A model generated the notes under the pieces. The model made no database searches and was not told the DNA's origin. It saw only the letters and a program-made list of their open reading frames with translations. A DNA stretch of 64,000 nucleotides from Geoglobus acetivorans. Lineage in GTDB: Archaea > Halobacteriota > Archaeoglobi > Archaeoglobales > Archaeoglobaceae. A program made the position numbers and the translations under genes. Below, piece by piece: positions 40,868 to 49,755 of this stretch (position 1 is the first letter of the stretch; every line of letters starts with the position of its first letter). The stretch lies in contig NZ_CP087714.1 in assembly GCF_039641995.1 (NCBI RefSeq), forward strand, positions 1,488,001-1,552,000, written 5' to 3'.

Positions 40868-41504
40868 ACCTGTTCTTTCTTTAATTTCTTCCATTGAAAA
40901 GGTTGAAAATCAGGCCGGACGCATCATTTCGGAGAGAGTTGAGCAGTTTCTCGATCTTAACCGAAAGGGTAATGAAGAGTGGTTTTCCGAGCTATGTTTT
41001 TGCATTCTCACGGCCAACAGCTCTGCTGAGCTTGGCATTAAAATTCAGAACGAAATTGGGGATGGTTTTCTTCATCTGTCTGAAAGCGAACTTGTGAAAG
41101 AGCTGAAAAGGCTGGGACACAGGTTCTGGAGGACGAGAGCTGGATTCATTGTCCGGGCGAGAAAATTTTCCAGGATCAGGGACATCGTGGTCGATAGCAT
41201 CGAGAGCGGTGGTGTGAGTGAGGCAAGGGAGTGGCTGGTGAAAAACATCAAGGGTATTGGCTATAAAGAGGCCAGCCATTTTCTCAGAAACGTCGGTTAT
41301 TTTGACCTTGCGATACTTGACAGACACATTCTTGCTGTGATGCACAAATACGGCATACTGAATGAGATCTCCAAAACCCTCACGAGAAAAAGATACCTTG
41401 AAATCGAACAGAAGTTCGTTGAGATTGCCGATCTGGCCGGAATGAAGCCGGGAATTCTTGATCTCTATGTGTGGTATATGAGAACAGGTAAGGTGCTTAA
41501 ATAA
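40860..41504 (+). CDS. ogg: N-glycosylase/DNA lyase (Ogg2 type)
   Basis: 214 residues. A helix-hairpin-helix ([17 protein letters not shown]) carries the catalytic K136, and AILDRHI provides D154; this matches the archaeal OGG2 family that removes 8-oxoguanine and cleaves the strand. TTG 40860 start. In many archaea aIF2-alpha and Nop10 follow rps27e instead, so this DNA-repair gene in that place is a difference from the usual cluster. Confidence 0.87.
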   Translation: MSEPVLSLISSIEKVENQAGRIISERVEQFLDLNRKGNEEWFSELCFCILTANSSAELGIKIQNEIGDGFLHLSESELVKELKRLGHRFWRTRAGFIVRARKFSRIRDIVVDSIESGGVSEAREWLVKNIKGIGYKEASHFLRNVGYFDLAILDRHILAVMHKYGILNEISKTLTRKRYLEIEQKFVEIADLAGMKPGILDLYVWYMRTGKVLK

Positions 41505-41562
41505 CGTATATAAAAACTCAAATTCAGCAACTTTAAATAATGGGAATTTGATTCAGAGATGG

Positions 41563-43059
41563 ATGATAGTGGGTATAGATGTCGGGGGGACAAATACCGA
41601 TGTAGCGTTTCTCTCAGAAAATCAGGTTAAAACCTTCAAATTTCCAAACGAGTATGGTGTTGAAAACATTCTGAACAGGATTTCCAGAGAGGTGGACATT
41701 AAGCGTTCAAGATTGATAATAAGCACGTCCGTCCCTCTCAATGCCCTCACGAGTGAATTCGACAGGATAAAGGTTCTGTCTCTTGTTTTTCCCGGCCCCG
41801 GACTGGATTACAGCCGTTATGGCATCGTTATGAGGGGTTACGTCAATCACAGGGGCATTTATGTTGAGGAGATTAACGAAGAGGAGATTGTAAAGGCTCT
41901 GGAAGGGGAGGAATATGATGCACTGGCAATCTCCTCAAAGTTTTCGATAAGAAATCCGGTTATAGAACACAAGGTTTCGGAGGTGGCCAGTAACTTCATA
42001 GATGGGGATAGGATTGCCCTGAGTCACCACGTTGGCCTGATAAACTTTCCCCTGAGGATAAATACCACAATTCTGAATGCAAAAATTGCTGAAAAGGTTA
42101 AAAAACTCACGGAGAGTGTTAAGGAGATCAAAGAGGAATTTTTCTATTACAAGGGAGATGGCGGAATAATACCCTGGCAGATAGCCCTGAGAAATCCTCT
42201 GGAACTTTACAACTCGAGTCCGGCAGCAGTTGCCTACGGAGCGTATTTTCTGACTGGAATTAAGGATGCCCTCGTCATTGATATTGGGGGAACGACCACT
42301 GATCTCGTACTTTTGAAGGATGGGTCTCCGGAAGTTGAGGAAAAGGTGGAAATCAATGGTATGAGGACTCATGTGAGGTGTGTGAGGAGTTTTTCACTTC
42401 CCTATGGGGGAGATAGCCTCTACAGCGGTTCTTTGATGCCATACAGAGATGGTAAATCTGTGGCTTTTGGAGGGGACGCTCCAACGCTCACCGACCTGCT
42501 CAATGCACTGGGGGCAGAGATTGGAAGTTTTCAGAGGTCGAGGGAAAAGGTTGGGAGGGCCGATGCAGAAAGGGAGGTTGAGAGGTATGTGAATTCCGTA
42601 GCTGAGGTCGTCAGGAATTACCGGGTTAAGACGATAATTGGAACGGGATACCTCGCCCAGCACCTTGTTCCCAGAATTGCCGAGGCAGCGGGGAGGAGAT
42701 ACACAATACCCGAGCATTACGGCTCGGCAAATGCTGTGGGTGTTGCGGTATCAAGAATAAGTCTCACGCTCTATGCCAGGTTCGATACCGAGAGGAGGCT
42801 TGCGATATTCAACGGAGAGGTTGATCAGGAGCAGTTTGAGAGCATATCTGGGCATCCGGATGATGATGAGCTTGTGGAACTTGCAATTGAGCGGGCCAAA
42901 GAACTGGCTCTGAAATACGGAGCAAATGAAAGGGACCTCGCGGACATAGATGTTATGTATTTCAACTCCTTCAATATTGTCAAAGGGGGCATAAAAAGGG
43001 GTAAGATTGTGGATATAATTGTTCAGATAAAGCCGGGATTGTGTTGTGATGTGGTATGA
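41563..43059 (+). CDS. hydantoinase/oxoprolinase family protein
   Basis: 498 residues. GIDVGGTNTDVAF (residues 4-16) and VIDIGGTTTDLVLL (middle) are the paired phosphate-binding loops of the HyuA/actin-like ATPase fold, and AYGAYFLTG and GTGYLAQHL are characteristic. At about 500 residues it is shorter than typical HyuA (about 650) and lacks a HyuB partner; the substrate is unknown. ATG 41563 is about 27 bp after TTTAAATAA (leaderless); an in-frame TTG at 41548 is less likely. Overlaps the HDAC-like gene by 4 nt. Confidence 0.78.
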   Translation: MIVGIDVGGTNTDVAFLSENQVKTFKFPNEYGVENILNRISREVDIKRSRLIISTSVPLNALTSEFDRIKVLSLVFPGPGLDYSRYGIVMRGYVNHRGIYVEEINEEEIVKALEGEEYDALAISSKFSIRNPVIEHKVSEVASNFIDGDRIALSHHVGLINFPLRINTTILNAKIAEKVKKLTESVKEIKEEFFYYKGDGGIIPWQIALRNPLELYNSSPAAVAYGAYFLTGIKDALVIDIGGTTTDLVLLKDGSPEVEEKVEINGMRTHVRCVRSFSLPYGGDSLYSGSLMPYRDGKSVAFGGDAPTLTDLLNALGAEIGSFQRSREKVGRADAEREVERYVNSVAEVVRNYRVKTIIGTGYLAQHLVPRIAEAAGRRYTIPEHYGSANAVGVAVSRISLTLYARFDTERRLAIFNGEVDQEQFESISGHPDDDELVELAIERAKELALKYGANERDLADIDVMYFNSFNIVKGGIKRGKIVDIIVQIKPGLCCDVV

Positions 43060-44141
43060 GGACTGGAATCGTTTATCATCCTAAATATCTGGAGCATGAG
43101 CAGTCTCCGACTCACCCTGAGAGAAGGGAGAGGCTCGCATACACTCTGGATCAGCTCATGGAGGAGGGGATTTTTGACCTCGAAAATATCGTCCTTCTCG
43201 AGCCTTTTGAAGCTGAGATTCAGGATGTGCTGGAAGTTCATACAAGAGAGTACGTTGATTTTCTGATTAAGACAAGTGAAACAGGTGGTTTCATCGATCT
43301 GGACACCAATGTACCTGTCGGTCTTGTTGATGTGGCATTGCTTGCAGCTGGAGGTGCGATAAGGGCTGCACAGGCTGTAATCGAGTCTGAGGTTGACAAC
43401 GCATTTGCAATGATTCGCCCGCCAGGCCATCACGCAAAACCCCACACCGGTGCCGGCTTCTGTTACCTCAACAACATGGCCATTATGGTCAGGTGGATTC
43501 AGAAAAAGGGCTTCCGGAAGGTGGCGATAATTGACTGGGATGCTCATCATGGGGACGGAACACAGGAGATATTTTATGACGATGATTCAGTTCTCTTCAT
43601 CTCCACTCACCAGATGCCGCTGTATCCGGGGACAGGGTATCCGTACGAAACTGGAAAGGGTCGCGGTGAGGGCTACACGATTAATGTGCCTCTCCCTCCA
43701 GGCACGTCTGATGAGGGCTATTTCTACGTTTTTGAGAAGGTTATTGAGCCTGTCATTCAGGAATTTGAGCCTGACTTCATTGCGGTATCTGCAGGACAGG
43801 ACAATCACTTCACCGACCCGATAACGGGCCTCGCACTGACTGCAAAAGGTTATGCCGAGATAATGAAGAGGGCCGTAAATCTTGCCAGCGAGCTTTGCGA
43901 GGGGAGGATTGTTACCGTTCTGGAAGGTGGATACAGTGTTGAGCATGCCCTTCCGTACACGAATCTTGGAATAATCGCTGCCATGGCTGGGATGGACATC
44001 TCCAACATTCGGGAGCCAGAAAACTACCTTTCTGAGCTCAGGTGGAGAAAGAAGTACTATGCCACCGACAGGGTTGTGGAGAATGTCGAGGAGGTCAGGA
44101 GGATTCATTCAAAATACTGGGAGTGCTTCGGGGATGATTAA
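43056..44141 (+). CDS. histone deacetylase-like metalloamidohydrolase
   Basis: 361 residues. RPPGHHAKP (H125/H126), DWDAHHGDG (D162 and H164 as zinc ligands) and SAGQDNHFTDP (third Asp) are the class II-type HDAC/AcuC/acetylpolyamine amidohydrolase site. It probably removes acetyl or related acyl groups from lysines or polyamines. ATGA overlap with the hydantoinase-like gene suggests they act together. Ends before a T7 run at 44145-44151. Confidence 0.85.
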   Translation: MRTGIVYHPKYLEHEQSPTHPERRERLAYTLDQLMEEGIFDLENIVLLEPFEAEIQDVLEVHTREYVDFLIKTSETGGFIDLDTNVPVGLVDVALLAAGGAIRAAQAVIESEVDNAFAMIRPPGHHAKPHTGAGFCYLNNMAIMVRWIQKKGFRKVAIIDWDAHHGDGTQEIFYDDDSVLFISTHQMPLYPGTGYPYETGKGRGEGYTINVPLPPGTSDEGYFYVFEKVIEPVIQEFEPDFIAVSAGQDNHFTDPITGLALTAKGYAEIMKRAVNLASELCEGRIVTVLEGGYSVEHALPYTNLGIIAAMAGMDISNIREPENYLSELRWRKKYYATDRVVENVEEVRRIHSKYWECFGDD

Positions 44142-44144
44142 TCG

Positions 44145-44151
44145 TTTTTTT
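44145..44151 (+). terminator. T7 terminator after the HDAC-like gene
   Basis: Seven consecutive T residues begin four bases past the HDAC stop codon, before an A/T-rich gap that leads to the polyferredoxin promoter. Confidence 0.5.
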
Positions 44152-44259
44152 AATTTCCCTAAATCACTATTAATTGTTTATTAATTCATTTGTATTTATT
44201 TGTTTGCAACTTTGTGCAATACCGCAAATATTAAATACAAAAATCTGTTCGCAAAAAAC

Positions 44260-45324
44260 ATGACAGTTTCCTTTGAGCCAGAATACTGCACGGGATGTGG
44301 GTTATGTGAAGTGACGTGCCCGAAATCGGCAATAAACGTCATCAAAACCGTTTCAGGTTATCATGCTGATATTGAGGGTTGCATTGACTGTGGTGTTTGC
44401 ACAGTTTACTGCCAGTACGGTGCGCTGACTCTTGATACCTCACCTTTCAGCCAGATTCTTGACAAGATAAAATACTCCAAGACAGAAGTTAATTTTGAAA
44501 ACTGTGTCTTTTGTGGGAAATGTGCCGAAAACTGCCCCAGAGATGCAATTGACGTTGAAAAACGGCTCGAGAAGGACAGGGTCAGGCTCGGTTATGTTCG
44601 CATTGGAGAGGGGTGCATTCAGTGCAGGAACTGTGTGATGTTCTGCCCCACCGATGCCGTCAGGATAGTCAGGGGCAGGCCTGAGATTGACGAGAGCAAG
44701 TGCATTTACTGCCAGATCTGCCAGGGTGTCTGTCCCAAGGATGTCATCGAAATACACTGCGATTCATGCAAGATAAAATTCGAATATGCCGTCTCCGGAA
44801 ACGTGGATGTTGATATTGGCTGCTCACTTTGCGGAACGTGTGAAATGGTCTGTGAGTTTGATGCCATTCATGTTAACAGAATATTCGCAGGAGAGCAGAG
44901 CTTTGATGGGAACAAATGCCTTGGGGATGAATGCACGATTTGCATAAACATCTGTCCGAACAACGCAATATCGTATGAATACGGGGATGGCAAAATTGTT
45001 GCGTTCGGTGACTCATGCAATTTCTGCGGTAAATGTGAAAAGTACTGTCCGGGGAATGCGATAGGGATCGAGAGGTTCGTCTCCGAAAGGTATGAGGAAA
45101 TCCATCTCCCGGGGAAGATAAGTGGTTATCACGAGATCCACCCGATCATAGAAGTCAGCAGCAAGTGCATAGGATGCCATTTCTGTGAATCCGTCTGTAA
45201 AATTGCAAAAGAAATCAATCTGTCCGAGGTCAGGGGCGAAGTCGAACCGGAGAACTGCACAGCATGCGGGCTGTGTGAGAGTGTTTGCCCGATGGATGCC
45301 ATAGTTGTCAGGGAGAAGCTGTAA
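44260..45324 (+). CDS. polyferredoxin with ten 4Fe-4S motifs
   Basis: 354 residues. Ten cysteine clusters of the CxxCxxCxxxC type are visible (CTGCGLCEVTC, CIDCGVCTVYC, CVFCGKCAENC, CIQCRNCVMFC, CIYCQICQGVC, CSLCGTCEMVC, an altered CLGDECTICINIC, CNFCGKCEKYC, CIGCHFCESVC, CTACGLCESVC), so it may hold up to ten [4Fe-4S] clusters. It has no other domain and no membrane segment; an electron wire or store. Partner unknown. ATG 44260 lies about 26 bp after TTAAATAC (leaderless). Pyrimidine-rich terminator follows at 45325-45350. Confidence 0.9.
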   Translation: MTVSFEPEYCTGCGLCEVTCPKSAINVIKTVSGYHADIEGCIDCGVCTVYCQYGALTLDTSPFSQILDKIKYSKTEVNFENCVFCGKCAENCPRDAIDVEKRLEKDRVRLGYVRIGEGCIQCRNCVMFCPTDAVRIVRGRPEIDESKCIYCQICQGVCPKDVIEIHCDSCKIKFEYAVSGNVDVDIGCSLCGTCEMVCEFDAIHVNRIFAGEQSFDGNKCLGDECTICINICPNNAISYEYGDGKIVAFGDSCNFCGKCEKYCPGNAIGIERFVSERYEEIHLPGKISGYHEIHPIIEVSSKCIGCHFCESVCKIAKEINLSEVRGEVEPENCTACGLCESVCPMDAIVVREKL

Positions 45325-45398
45325 TTCTTTGTATTTTCTTATTTTTCTTGCCCGAGGAAGTGATAAAGTCTAAATAAATGAATGACCAATCTTGCGGC

Positions 45399-45665
45399 AT
45401 GGTTGTGATAGAATTATTCGCAACCCTCAGAGAAAGGTACGGTAAGAGGGTTGAGGTTGAGGCGGAGGATTTTGAGGATGCAATAAGGAAAGCTTCTGAG
45501 GTTTTTGGTAAGAGCTTTTACAGCGAGGTTTTTGAAGAGGCTGGCTCGGTCAGGGATGACAGAATAGTTCTCATAAATGGCAGAAACGTCAAGGACCTTG
45601 AAAAAATGCCTAAGCTGAAAAAAGAAGATAAGATAAGTATATTCCCTCCGATCGCCGGTGGTTAG
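45399..45665 (+). CDS. MoaD/ThiS/SAMP-type ubiquitin-like protein
   Basis: 88 residues with a beta-grasp pattern (VVIELFATLRERYG) and a C-terminal Gly-Gly (PPIAGG), where an E1-like enzyme adenylates and loads sulfur or conjugates the protein. Likely roles are molybdopterin or tungstopterin synthesis, or protein modification (SAMP). The ATG 45399 lies about 26 bp after TCTAAATAA; ATG 45378 overlaps that TATA. Converges with the GPN GTPase, sharing 4 bp at the stops. Confidence 0.8.
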   Translation: MVVIELFATLRERYGKRVEVEAEDFEDAIRKASEVFGKSFYSEVFEEAGSVRDDRIVLINGRNVKDLEKMPKLKKEDKISIFPPIAGG

Positions 45666-46426
45666 TACCTTATGCTCTCGAGATCTTCTCCACTGAAATA
45701 AATTTCCTGAATGATGTCGTATATGTCGTCCATTCCGTAACCGCTAACTGAGGAAACCGGAATGAGGGGTCTGATAAGTCCGAGATCCTTCAGGACGTGG
45801 AACAAATCTCTTGAAAGGCTTTTTTCTTCCTGAATATCATCATAAAGCGATTCGGGGTCATCGCTCCAGCCCGTAATCTTTCTCAGCGTGTGTTCGGGCA
45901 GAAGGTCTGATTTGCTCAAAACGGGAATCTGTGGTATGTTCAGTCTCAGTACTGCTGAGGAATACAGGAAGACCATGGAGATGTACCCTGATGGCTGCTG
46001 TGAGATTACGGGATCTAAAAGGAACACTGAAACGGAATTATTCACACCGAAAGTCCTCAGGATTATTTCTCCACTGCTTCTCATTGTGAAAAGCTCCATC
46101 TGTCCCGGAGTATCCACAAGGACGTACTCTGCGCTGTAAAGGTCGAGGTCATCGACGATATCCTGAGCCCTTGTGGCAATGAGATCTGCTGAGATTATCT
46201 GAGCGCCGTTTGGCCCGACATTGTATTTTTCCATGATGTCCGATACGGTGAACCACTCTCTCACATCCACATCCGGCTCGTATGGGAGATAATCAGCACC
46301 GGGGTCGAGATTGACAATGGCGTGATCTATCTTTTTAAAGTCGAGGTAATCTGAAAAAGCCTTGGTGAAATATGATTTTCCGCTACCGGCAGTCCCTACG
46401 GCGAATACAAAAATTCTCTCTTCCAT
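45662..46426 (-). CDS. GPN-loop GTPase
   Basis: 254 residues. GTAGSGKSYFTK is the P-loop, GPNGAQ the GPN loop that gives the family its name, DTPGQMELF the switch II and LSKSDLLP the guanine-binding motif (SKxD instead of NKxD, as in this family). Works as a homodimer; in eukaryotes it assembles RNA polymerase and in archaea the target is unknown. TTTTTTAAAG (46448-46457) sits about 26 bp upstream, so leaderless. Confidence 0.9.
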   Translation of the reverse strand: MEERIFVFAVGTAGSGKSYFTKAFSDYLDFKKIDHAIVNLDPGADYLPYEPDVDVREWFTVSDIMEKYNVGPNGAQIISADLIATRAQDIVDDLDLYSAEYVLVDTPGQMELFTMRSSGEIILRTFGVNNSVSVFLLDPVISQQPSGYISMVFLYSSAVLRLNIPQIPVLSKSDLLPEHTLRKITGWSDDPESLYDDIQEEKSLSRDLFHVLKDLGLIRPLIPVSSVSGYGMDDIYDIIQEIYFSGEDLESIRY

Positions 46427-46554
46427 GCTCTGTTTACGGGCGGCGAACTTTAAAAAAGTATACCTTAACGATTAATAGTCTGTTTTGAATGGTATTTCAA
46501 AAACCGCTAATATTTATATCCGGAAAGCCCTAATTAAATTTTGAGGTGGTTAGA

Positions 46555-46947
46555 ATGGGAAAACTGGCTTTAGTTCTGGCAAGTGGGGAGCTTGAAAAGC
46601 TCCAGGCGGCAAGTATAATTGCAAGTGTGGCCTCAACTCTGGGAAATGAGGTTGTGGTCTTTGCAACAATGGATGGGTTGCTCGCTTTCAGAAAGGATGT
46701 TGTGGAGAATAAGGCATGGAAGACTGCCGGAGACCTCGGTAAGGGCATGCTGGAAAGCAATGTTCCCTTATTCGTGGACACATTCAGGCAGGCAAAGGAG
46801 GTAGGTAACCTCAAGATGTATGCCTGCGGTATGATCATGGACATGCTCAAGATGAGCAAGGACGACTTTGTGGACATCTTTGATGACGTTGTTGGAGTTT
46901 CGGCTTTCCTTGGAATGATCGAGGGAGCACAGGTTCTGTTTATCTGA
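46555..46947 (+). CDS. DsrE family sulfur-carrier protein
   Basis: 130 residues of the DsrE/F-like fold (LALVLASGELEKLQAA, then ASTLGNEVVVFATMDG). The conserved cysteine is C91 (YACGMIMDM), the expected persulfide site. First gene of the DsrE-TusA-FAD-DUF1641 operon. GAGGTGG lies five bases upstream of ATG 46555, and a TATA box (ATATTTATATCC) at 46508-46519. Confidence 0.86.
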   Translation: MGKLALVLASGELEKLQAASIIASVASTLGNEVVVFATMDGLLAFRKDVVENKAWKTAGDLGKGMLESNVPLFVDTFRQAKEVGNLKMYACGMIMDMLKMSKDDFVDIFDDVVGVSAFLGMIEGAQVLFI

Positions 46948-46968
46948 AGTCAGAAGGGGGTGGTTGAG

Positions 46969-47205
46969 ATGGAGGTAAAGGCTGACAGGGTTGTGGACGC
47001 AAGGGGCAGCTACTGTCCGGGACCGCTCATGGAACTGATCAAGGCTATCAGAGAGGAAGACGTTGGCAGGATTATTGAGGTCTGGTCAAGTGATGAAAGC
47101 TCGGCTAAGGACATTCCGGAATGGGTTAAAAAGGCTGGACACGAACTTGTAGGGGTTTTTGAGGCGGACGGATACTGGAGAATTGTCGTGAAGAAAACCA
47201 GATAA
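46969..47205 (+). CDS. tusA: TusA/SirA family sulfurtransferase
   Basis: 78 residues with the conserved C16 ([10 protein letters not shown]), the persulfide carrier cysteine. TusA shuttles sulfane sulfur between donor and acceptor proteins. GGGGGTGG precedes ATG 46969. Second gene in the operon, 21 bp after DsrE; a T-rich stretch follows its stop but the next start has its own GAGAGGTGG. Confidence 0.88.
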   Translation: MEVKADRVVDARGSYCPGPLMELIKAIREEDVGRIIEVWSSDESSAKDIPEWVKKAGHELVGVFEADGYWRIVVKKTR

Positions 47206-47232
47206 TTTTTTAATTTTTGGAGAGGTGGTTCA

Positions 47233-48372
47233 ATGAAAAGGGTTGTCATTCTCGGTGGGGGTGTTGCAGGCACCCTCACGGCGAACTATCTTGTTCCGAA
47301 AATAAAAGAGAGGATTAAAAACGAAGAAGTTCAGATAACGCTCATCTCCGACAGGAATTTTCAGATTTACGAACCTGGTTTCCTCTATCTGATTTTCAAC
47401 AGGCTTGGAGAAGGTGAGCTGAAGAGAAATCTTGGCGAACTGCTGGACCCCGCAGTTCAGCTTGTGATAGACAGGGCGACGAAAATAGATGCTGACAACA
47501 GCAGAGTTGTAACTGAAAACGGAAGCTACGATTACGACTATCTTGTCATTGCCACGGGCTCAAGAGTGGTTCCGGAGGAAATTCCTGGCCTTAAAGAGGG
47601 TGGCCACTGGTTCTACAATCTCGAAGGGGCCACGAGACTTAGAGAAGCGCTTGCGAAGTTTAACGGTGGAAAGATTGTTGTGAGCGTGATGGGCATCCCG
47701 CATAAATGCCCGGTTGCCCCCATGGAGGTTACGTTCATCCTGCACGACTTCCTGAGGAGGAGAAATCTGAGGGATAAGACAGAGCTTCTCTACACCTACC
47801 CGATAAACAAGATATTCACCATGGACCCGGTTGTGGAGCTTGTTCAGCCGATGTTCGATGAAAGGGGGATACAGTACAAGACGTTCTTCAACCCAATAGA
47901 GGTAGATGCCAAAAACAGAAAGGTTATCACGCTTGAGGGAGAAGAGGAGAGCTACGACCTGCTCATTGCCATCCCACCGCACAGGGGCGCCCAGGTCATA
48001 ATCGATTCCGGGCTGGGAGACAAGGGTGGATGGGTGCCAACGGACAAGTACACCCTCCGGGTAGATGGATATGACAACATGTATGCCCTTGGAGATGCCA
48101 CAAATCTGCCCGTGAGTAAAGCAGGGAGTGTTGCGCACTTTCAGGCAGAGGTTGTGGCTGAAAACCTCGCGGCGGAGATAGAGGGCATAGAGCCGACAGC
48201 GATGTTCAACGGAAAGGCGTTCTGCTTCATCGAGACCGGATGGGAAGAGGCAACCTACATCTGGTTCGATTACTTCACCCCGCCAAGGCCGGTTCTGCCG
48301 AGCAAGTTTGTCCACTTTGTCAAGATGGCGTACAACAAGGCTTACTGGCTAACTGCGAGAGGATTGCTGTGA
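47233..48372 (+). CDS. FAD-dependent oxidoreductase, sulfide:quinone-reductase-like
   Basis: 379 residues. ILGGGVAGTLTA is the FAD-binding GxGxxG, ATGS the second FAD contact, and YALGDAT the third. Two cysteines, C159 (HKCPVAP) and C331 (AFCFIETG), correspond to the redox pair of sulfide:quinone oxidoreductases; a third N-terminal cysteine is missing. An amphipathic C-terminal tail (FVKMAYNKAYWL) may attach it to the membrane. Its neighbours point to sulfide or persulfide chemistry. Confidence 0.82.
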   Translation: MKRVVILGGGVAGTLTANYLVPKIKERIKNEEVQITLISDRNFQIYEPGFLYLIFNRLGEGELKRNLGELLDPAVQLVIDRATKIDADNSRVVTENGSYDYDYLVIATGSRVVPEEIPGLKEGGHWFYNLEGATRLREALAKFNGGKIVVSVMGIPHKCPVAPMEVTFILHDFLRRRNLRDKTELLYTYPINKIFTMDPVVELVQPMFDERGIQYKTFFNPIEVDAKNRKVITLEGEEESYDLLIAIPPHRGAQVIIDSGLGDKGGWVPTDKYTLRVDGYDNMYALGDATNLPVSKAGSVAHFQAEVVAENLAAEIEGIEPTAMFNGKAFCFIETGWEEATYIWFDYFTPPRPVLPSKFVHFVKMAYNKAYWLTARGLL

Positions 48373-48382
48373 GGTGGTGAAG

Positions 48383-48793
48383 ATGGAGGATAAGACTCAG
48401 GAACTTGTTGAAAAACTTCTCGAAAACCAGGATACAATAGAGAAAATTCTTGAAAAGATCATACTTCTCGAGAAAACGGGAGCGCTCGACACTCTGGCAG
48501 ACTTGGCAGCATTCGTCAAAGTTGCACAGGACACTCTCAGTGATGAAATCATCAAAAAGAACTCCGAGCTGATCACGAACCTTGGTCTTGTGTCTGCCAA
48601 GTTCACCAGCGACAACGCTCTGATGCTGATCGACGCAATTGGAGATGCGATCTGCAGGTGCGACAAGGAACCAGAGCCTGTTGGGCTGACCGGATTGCTG
48701 AAAGCCATGAACGACCCCGATGTGAAATTTGCCCTCGGATTTCTCATCAACATGGCCAAAGCCCTCGGCAGAGCCCTCAGAGAGAGGGCGTAA
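48383..48793 (+). CDS. DUF1641 family protein
   Basis: 136 residues, helical, with ALDTLADLAAFVKVAQDTLSDEIIKK and PVGLTGLLKAMNDPDVKFALGFLINMAKALG, both characteristic of DUF1641. This family is often encoded with SQR-like flavoproteins in archaea and in sulfur-oxidising bacteria; function unknown. GGTGGTGAAG precedes ATG 48383. Last gene of the sulfur-relay operon. Confidence 0.82.
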   Translation: MEDKTQELVEKLLENQDTIEKILEKIILLEKTGALDTLADLAAFVKVAQDTLSDEIIKKNSELITNLGLVSAKFTSDNALMLIDAIGDAICRCDKEPEPVGLTGLLKAMNDPDVKFALGFLINMAKALGRALRERA

Positions 48794-48829
48794 AATTTAT
48801 TTACCAATTTTTTCAATAAAAAATTTCTG

Positions 48830-49261
48830 ATGTATCTCTACCCTAAGGAAATTGTTGCGGACACGTATCTGTCCAGGCTTGGCGGCTTTAGTGAGGAATT
48901 TGCCCGGAACGAAATCGGGATAAATGAGAAGGCAATAGAGGTGAACACTTCTCTCATCCCGGATGAGACAAAAGTGAAGATCAGGTTTCTGGACGAGCGG
49001 GAAAAGCCATATTTCCTCAGACCAATGTTCACTGTTGTCTCAATTCCGACTGGCAGGAGAGCATGCGAATACTCCCGGGATGGGGAGGTTGTGCTCTCCG
49101 CAGAACATGCAGAGGTTCTCGGAAACAGGGTTGGCAAGTTCATGGTTCTGAATTCCGTTGAGAGTTTCAGAATCGATGGAGACTACTCATCTATGGAAAA
49201 AGCCGTTAAATCAATGCGTGAGTGGATATGGAAGTCAGAGAGCCTACGAAAAAGGAATTGA
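48830..49261 (+). CDS. unknown protein upstream of NIP7-like gene
   Basis: 143 residues with no recognised domain; predicted alpha-beta with a central ACEYSRDGEVVLS. It ends inside the next gene (34-nt overlap), so the two are likely cotranscribed, which may hint at RNA or ribosome work. A TATA-like AAATTTATTTACC lies 25-35 bp upstream of ATG 48830. Confidence 0.55.
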   Translation: MYLYPKEIVADTYLSRLGGFSEEFARNEIGINEKAIEVNTSLIPDETKVKIRFLDEREKPYFLRPMFTVVSIPTGRRACEYSRDGEVVLSAEHAEVLGNRVGKFMVLNSVESFRIDGDYSSMEKAVKSMREWIWKSESLRKRN

Positions 49262-49755
49262 AGGTCATAAGAAACGCATTGAAATTTTTCAGGGCAACGG
49301 ACCTTCTTGAAAGATACAAAATCTTCATCGTGGAATCTGGAAAAAGGGAGGTATATCTGTTCACGGAAGAGGTTTTTGAGCTTTTAATGAAAACAGACGC
49401 CGTTCATGCTGGCGTGAAGATTGGAGAAGTGGGTAGCCGAAGGTTTAGAATGACGCTGGAGGGTGCATTTTTCATCGCCAAAGACCGCAGAAGAGTGATT
49501 GTGACTGAAAGAGGAGAAATGCTCTTTCTTTACGGCAGGGACGTTTTTGCCGGCTCGGTTGTCGATGTTGATGAGGACGTCAGAGAAAATGACGTGGTGT
49601 TTGTGTGCAACAGATACGGTGATGTACTTGGCCTGGGCAGGTCGAAATATGATGCAGATGTGATTGGAGAGCTTCAGCAGGAAAGAGTGGTTGTGGAGAA
49701 CCTTGTTGATAGAGGGGAATATCTGAGAAAGGAAAAGCTCTACGATGCCCACTAA
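49228..49755 (+). CDS. NIP7-like PUA-domain protein
   Basis: 175 residues. The N-terminal pre-PUA region (EVREPTKKELKVIRNALKFF) is followed by a PUA fold (RRVIVTERGEMLFLYGRDVFAGSV, then VVFVCNRYGDVLGLGRS) as in NIP7 proteins for ribosome biogenesis and RNA binding. Exact orthology not certain; close relatives include other PUA proteins. Its 3' end overlaps the stop of the convergent Sua5 gene. Confidence 0.72.
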   Translation: MEVREPTKKELKVIRNALKFFRATDLLERYKIFIVESGKREVYLFTEEVFELLMKTDAVHAGVKIGEVGSRRFRMTLEGAFFIAKDRRRVIVTERGEMLFLYGRDVFAGSVVDVDEDVRENDVVFVCNRYGDVLGLGRSKYDADVIGELQQERVVVENLVDRGEYLRKEKLYDAH

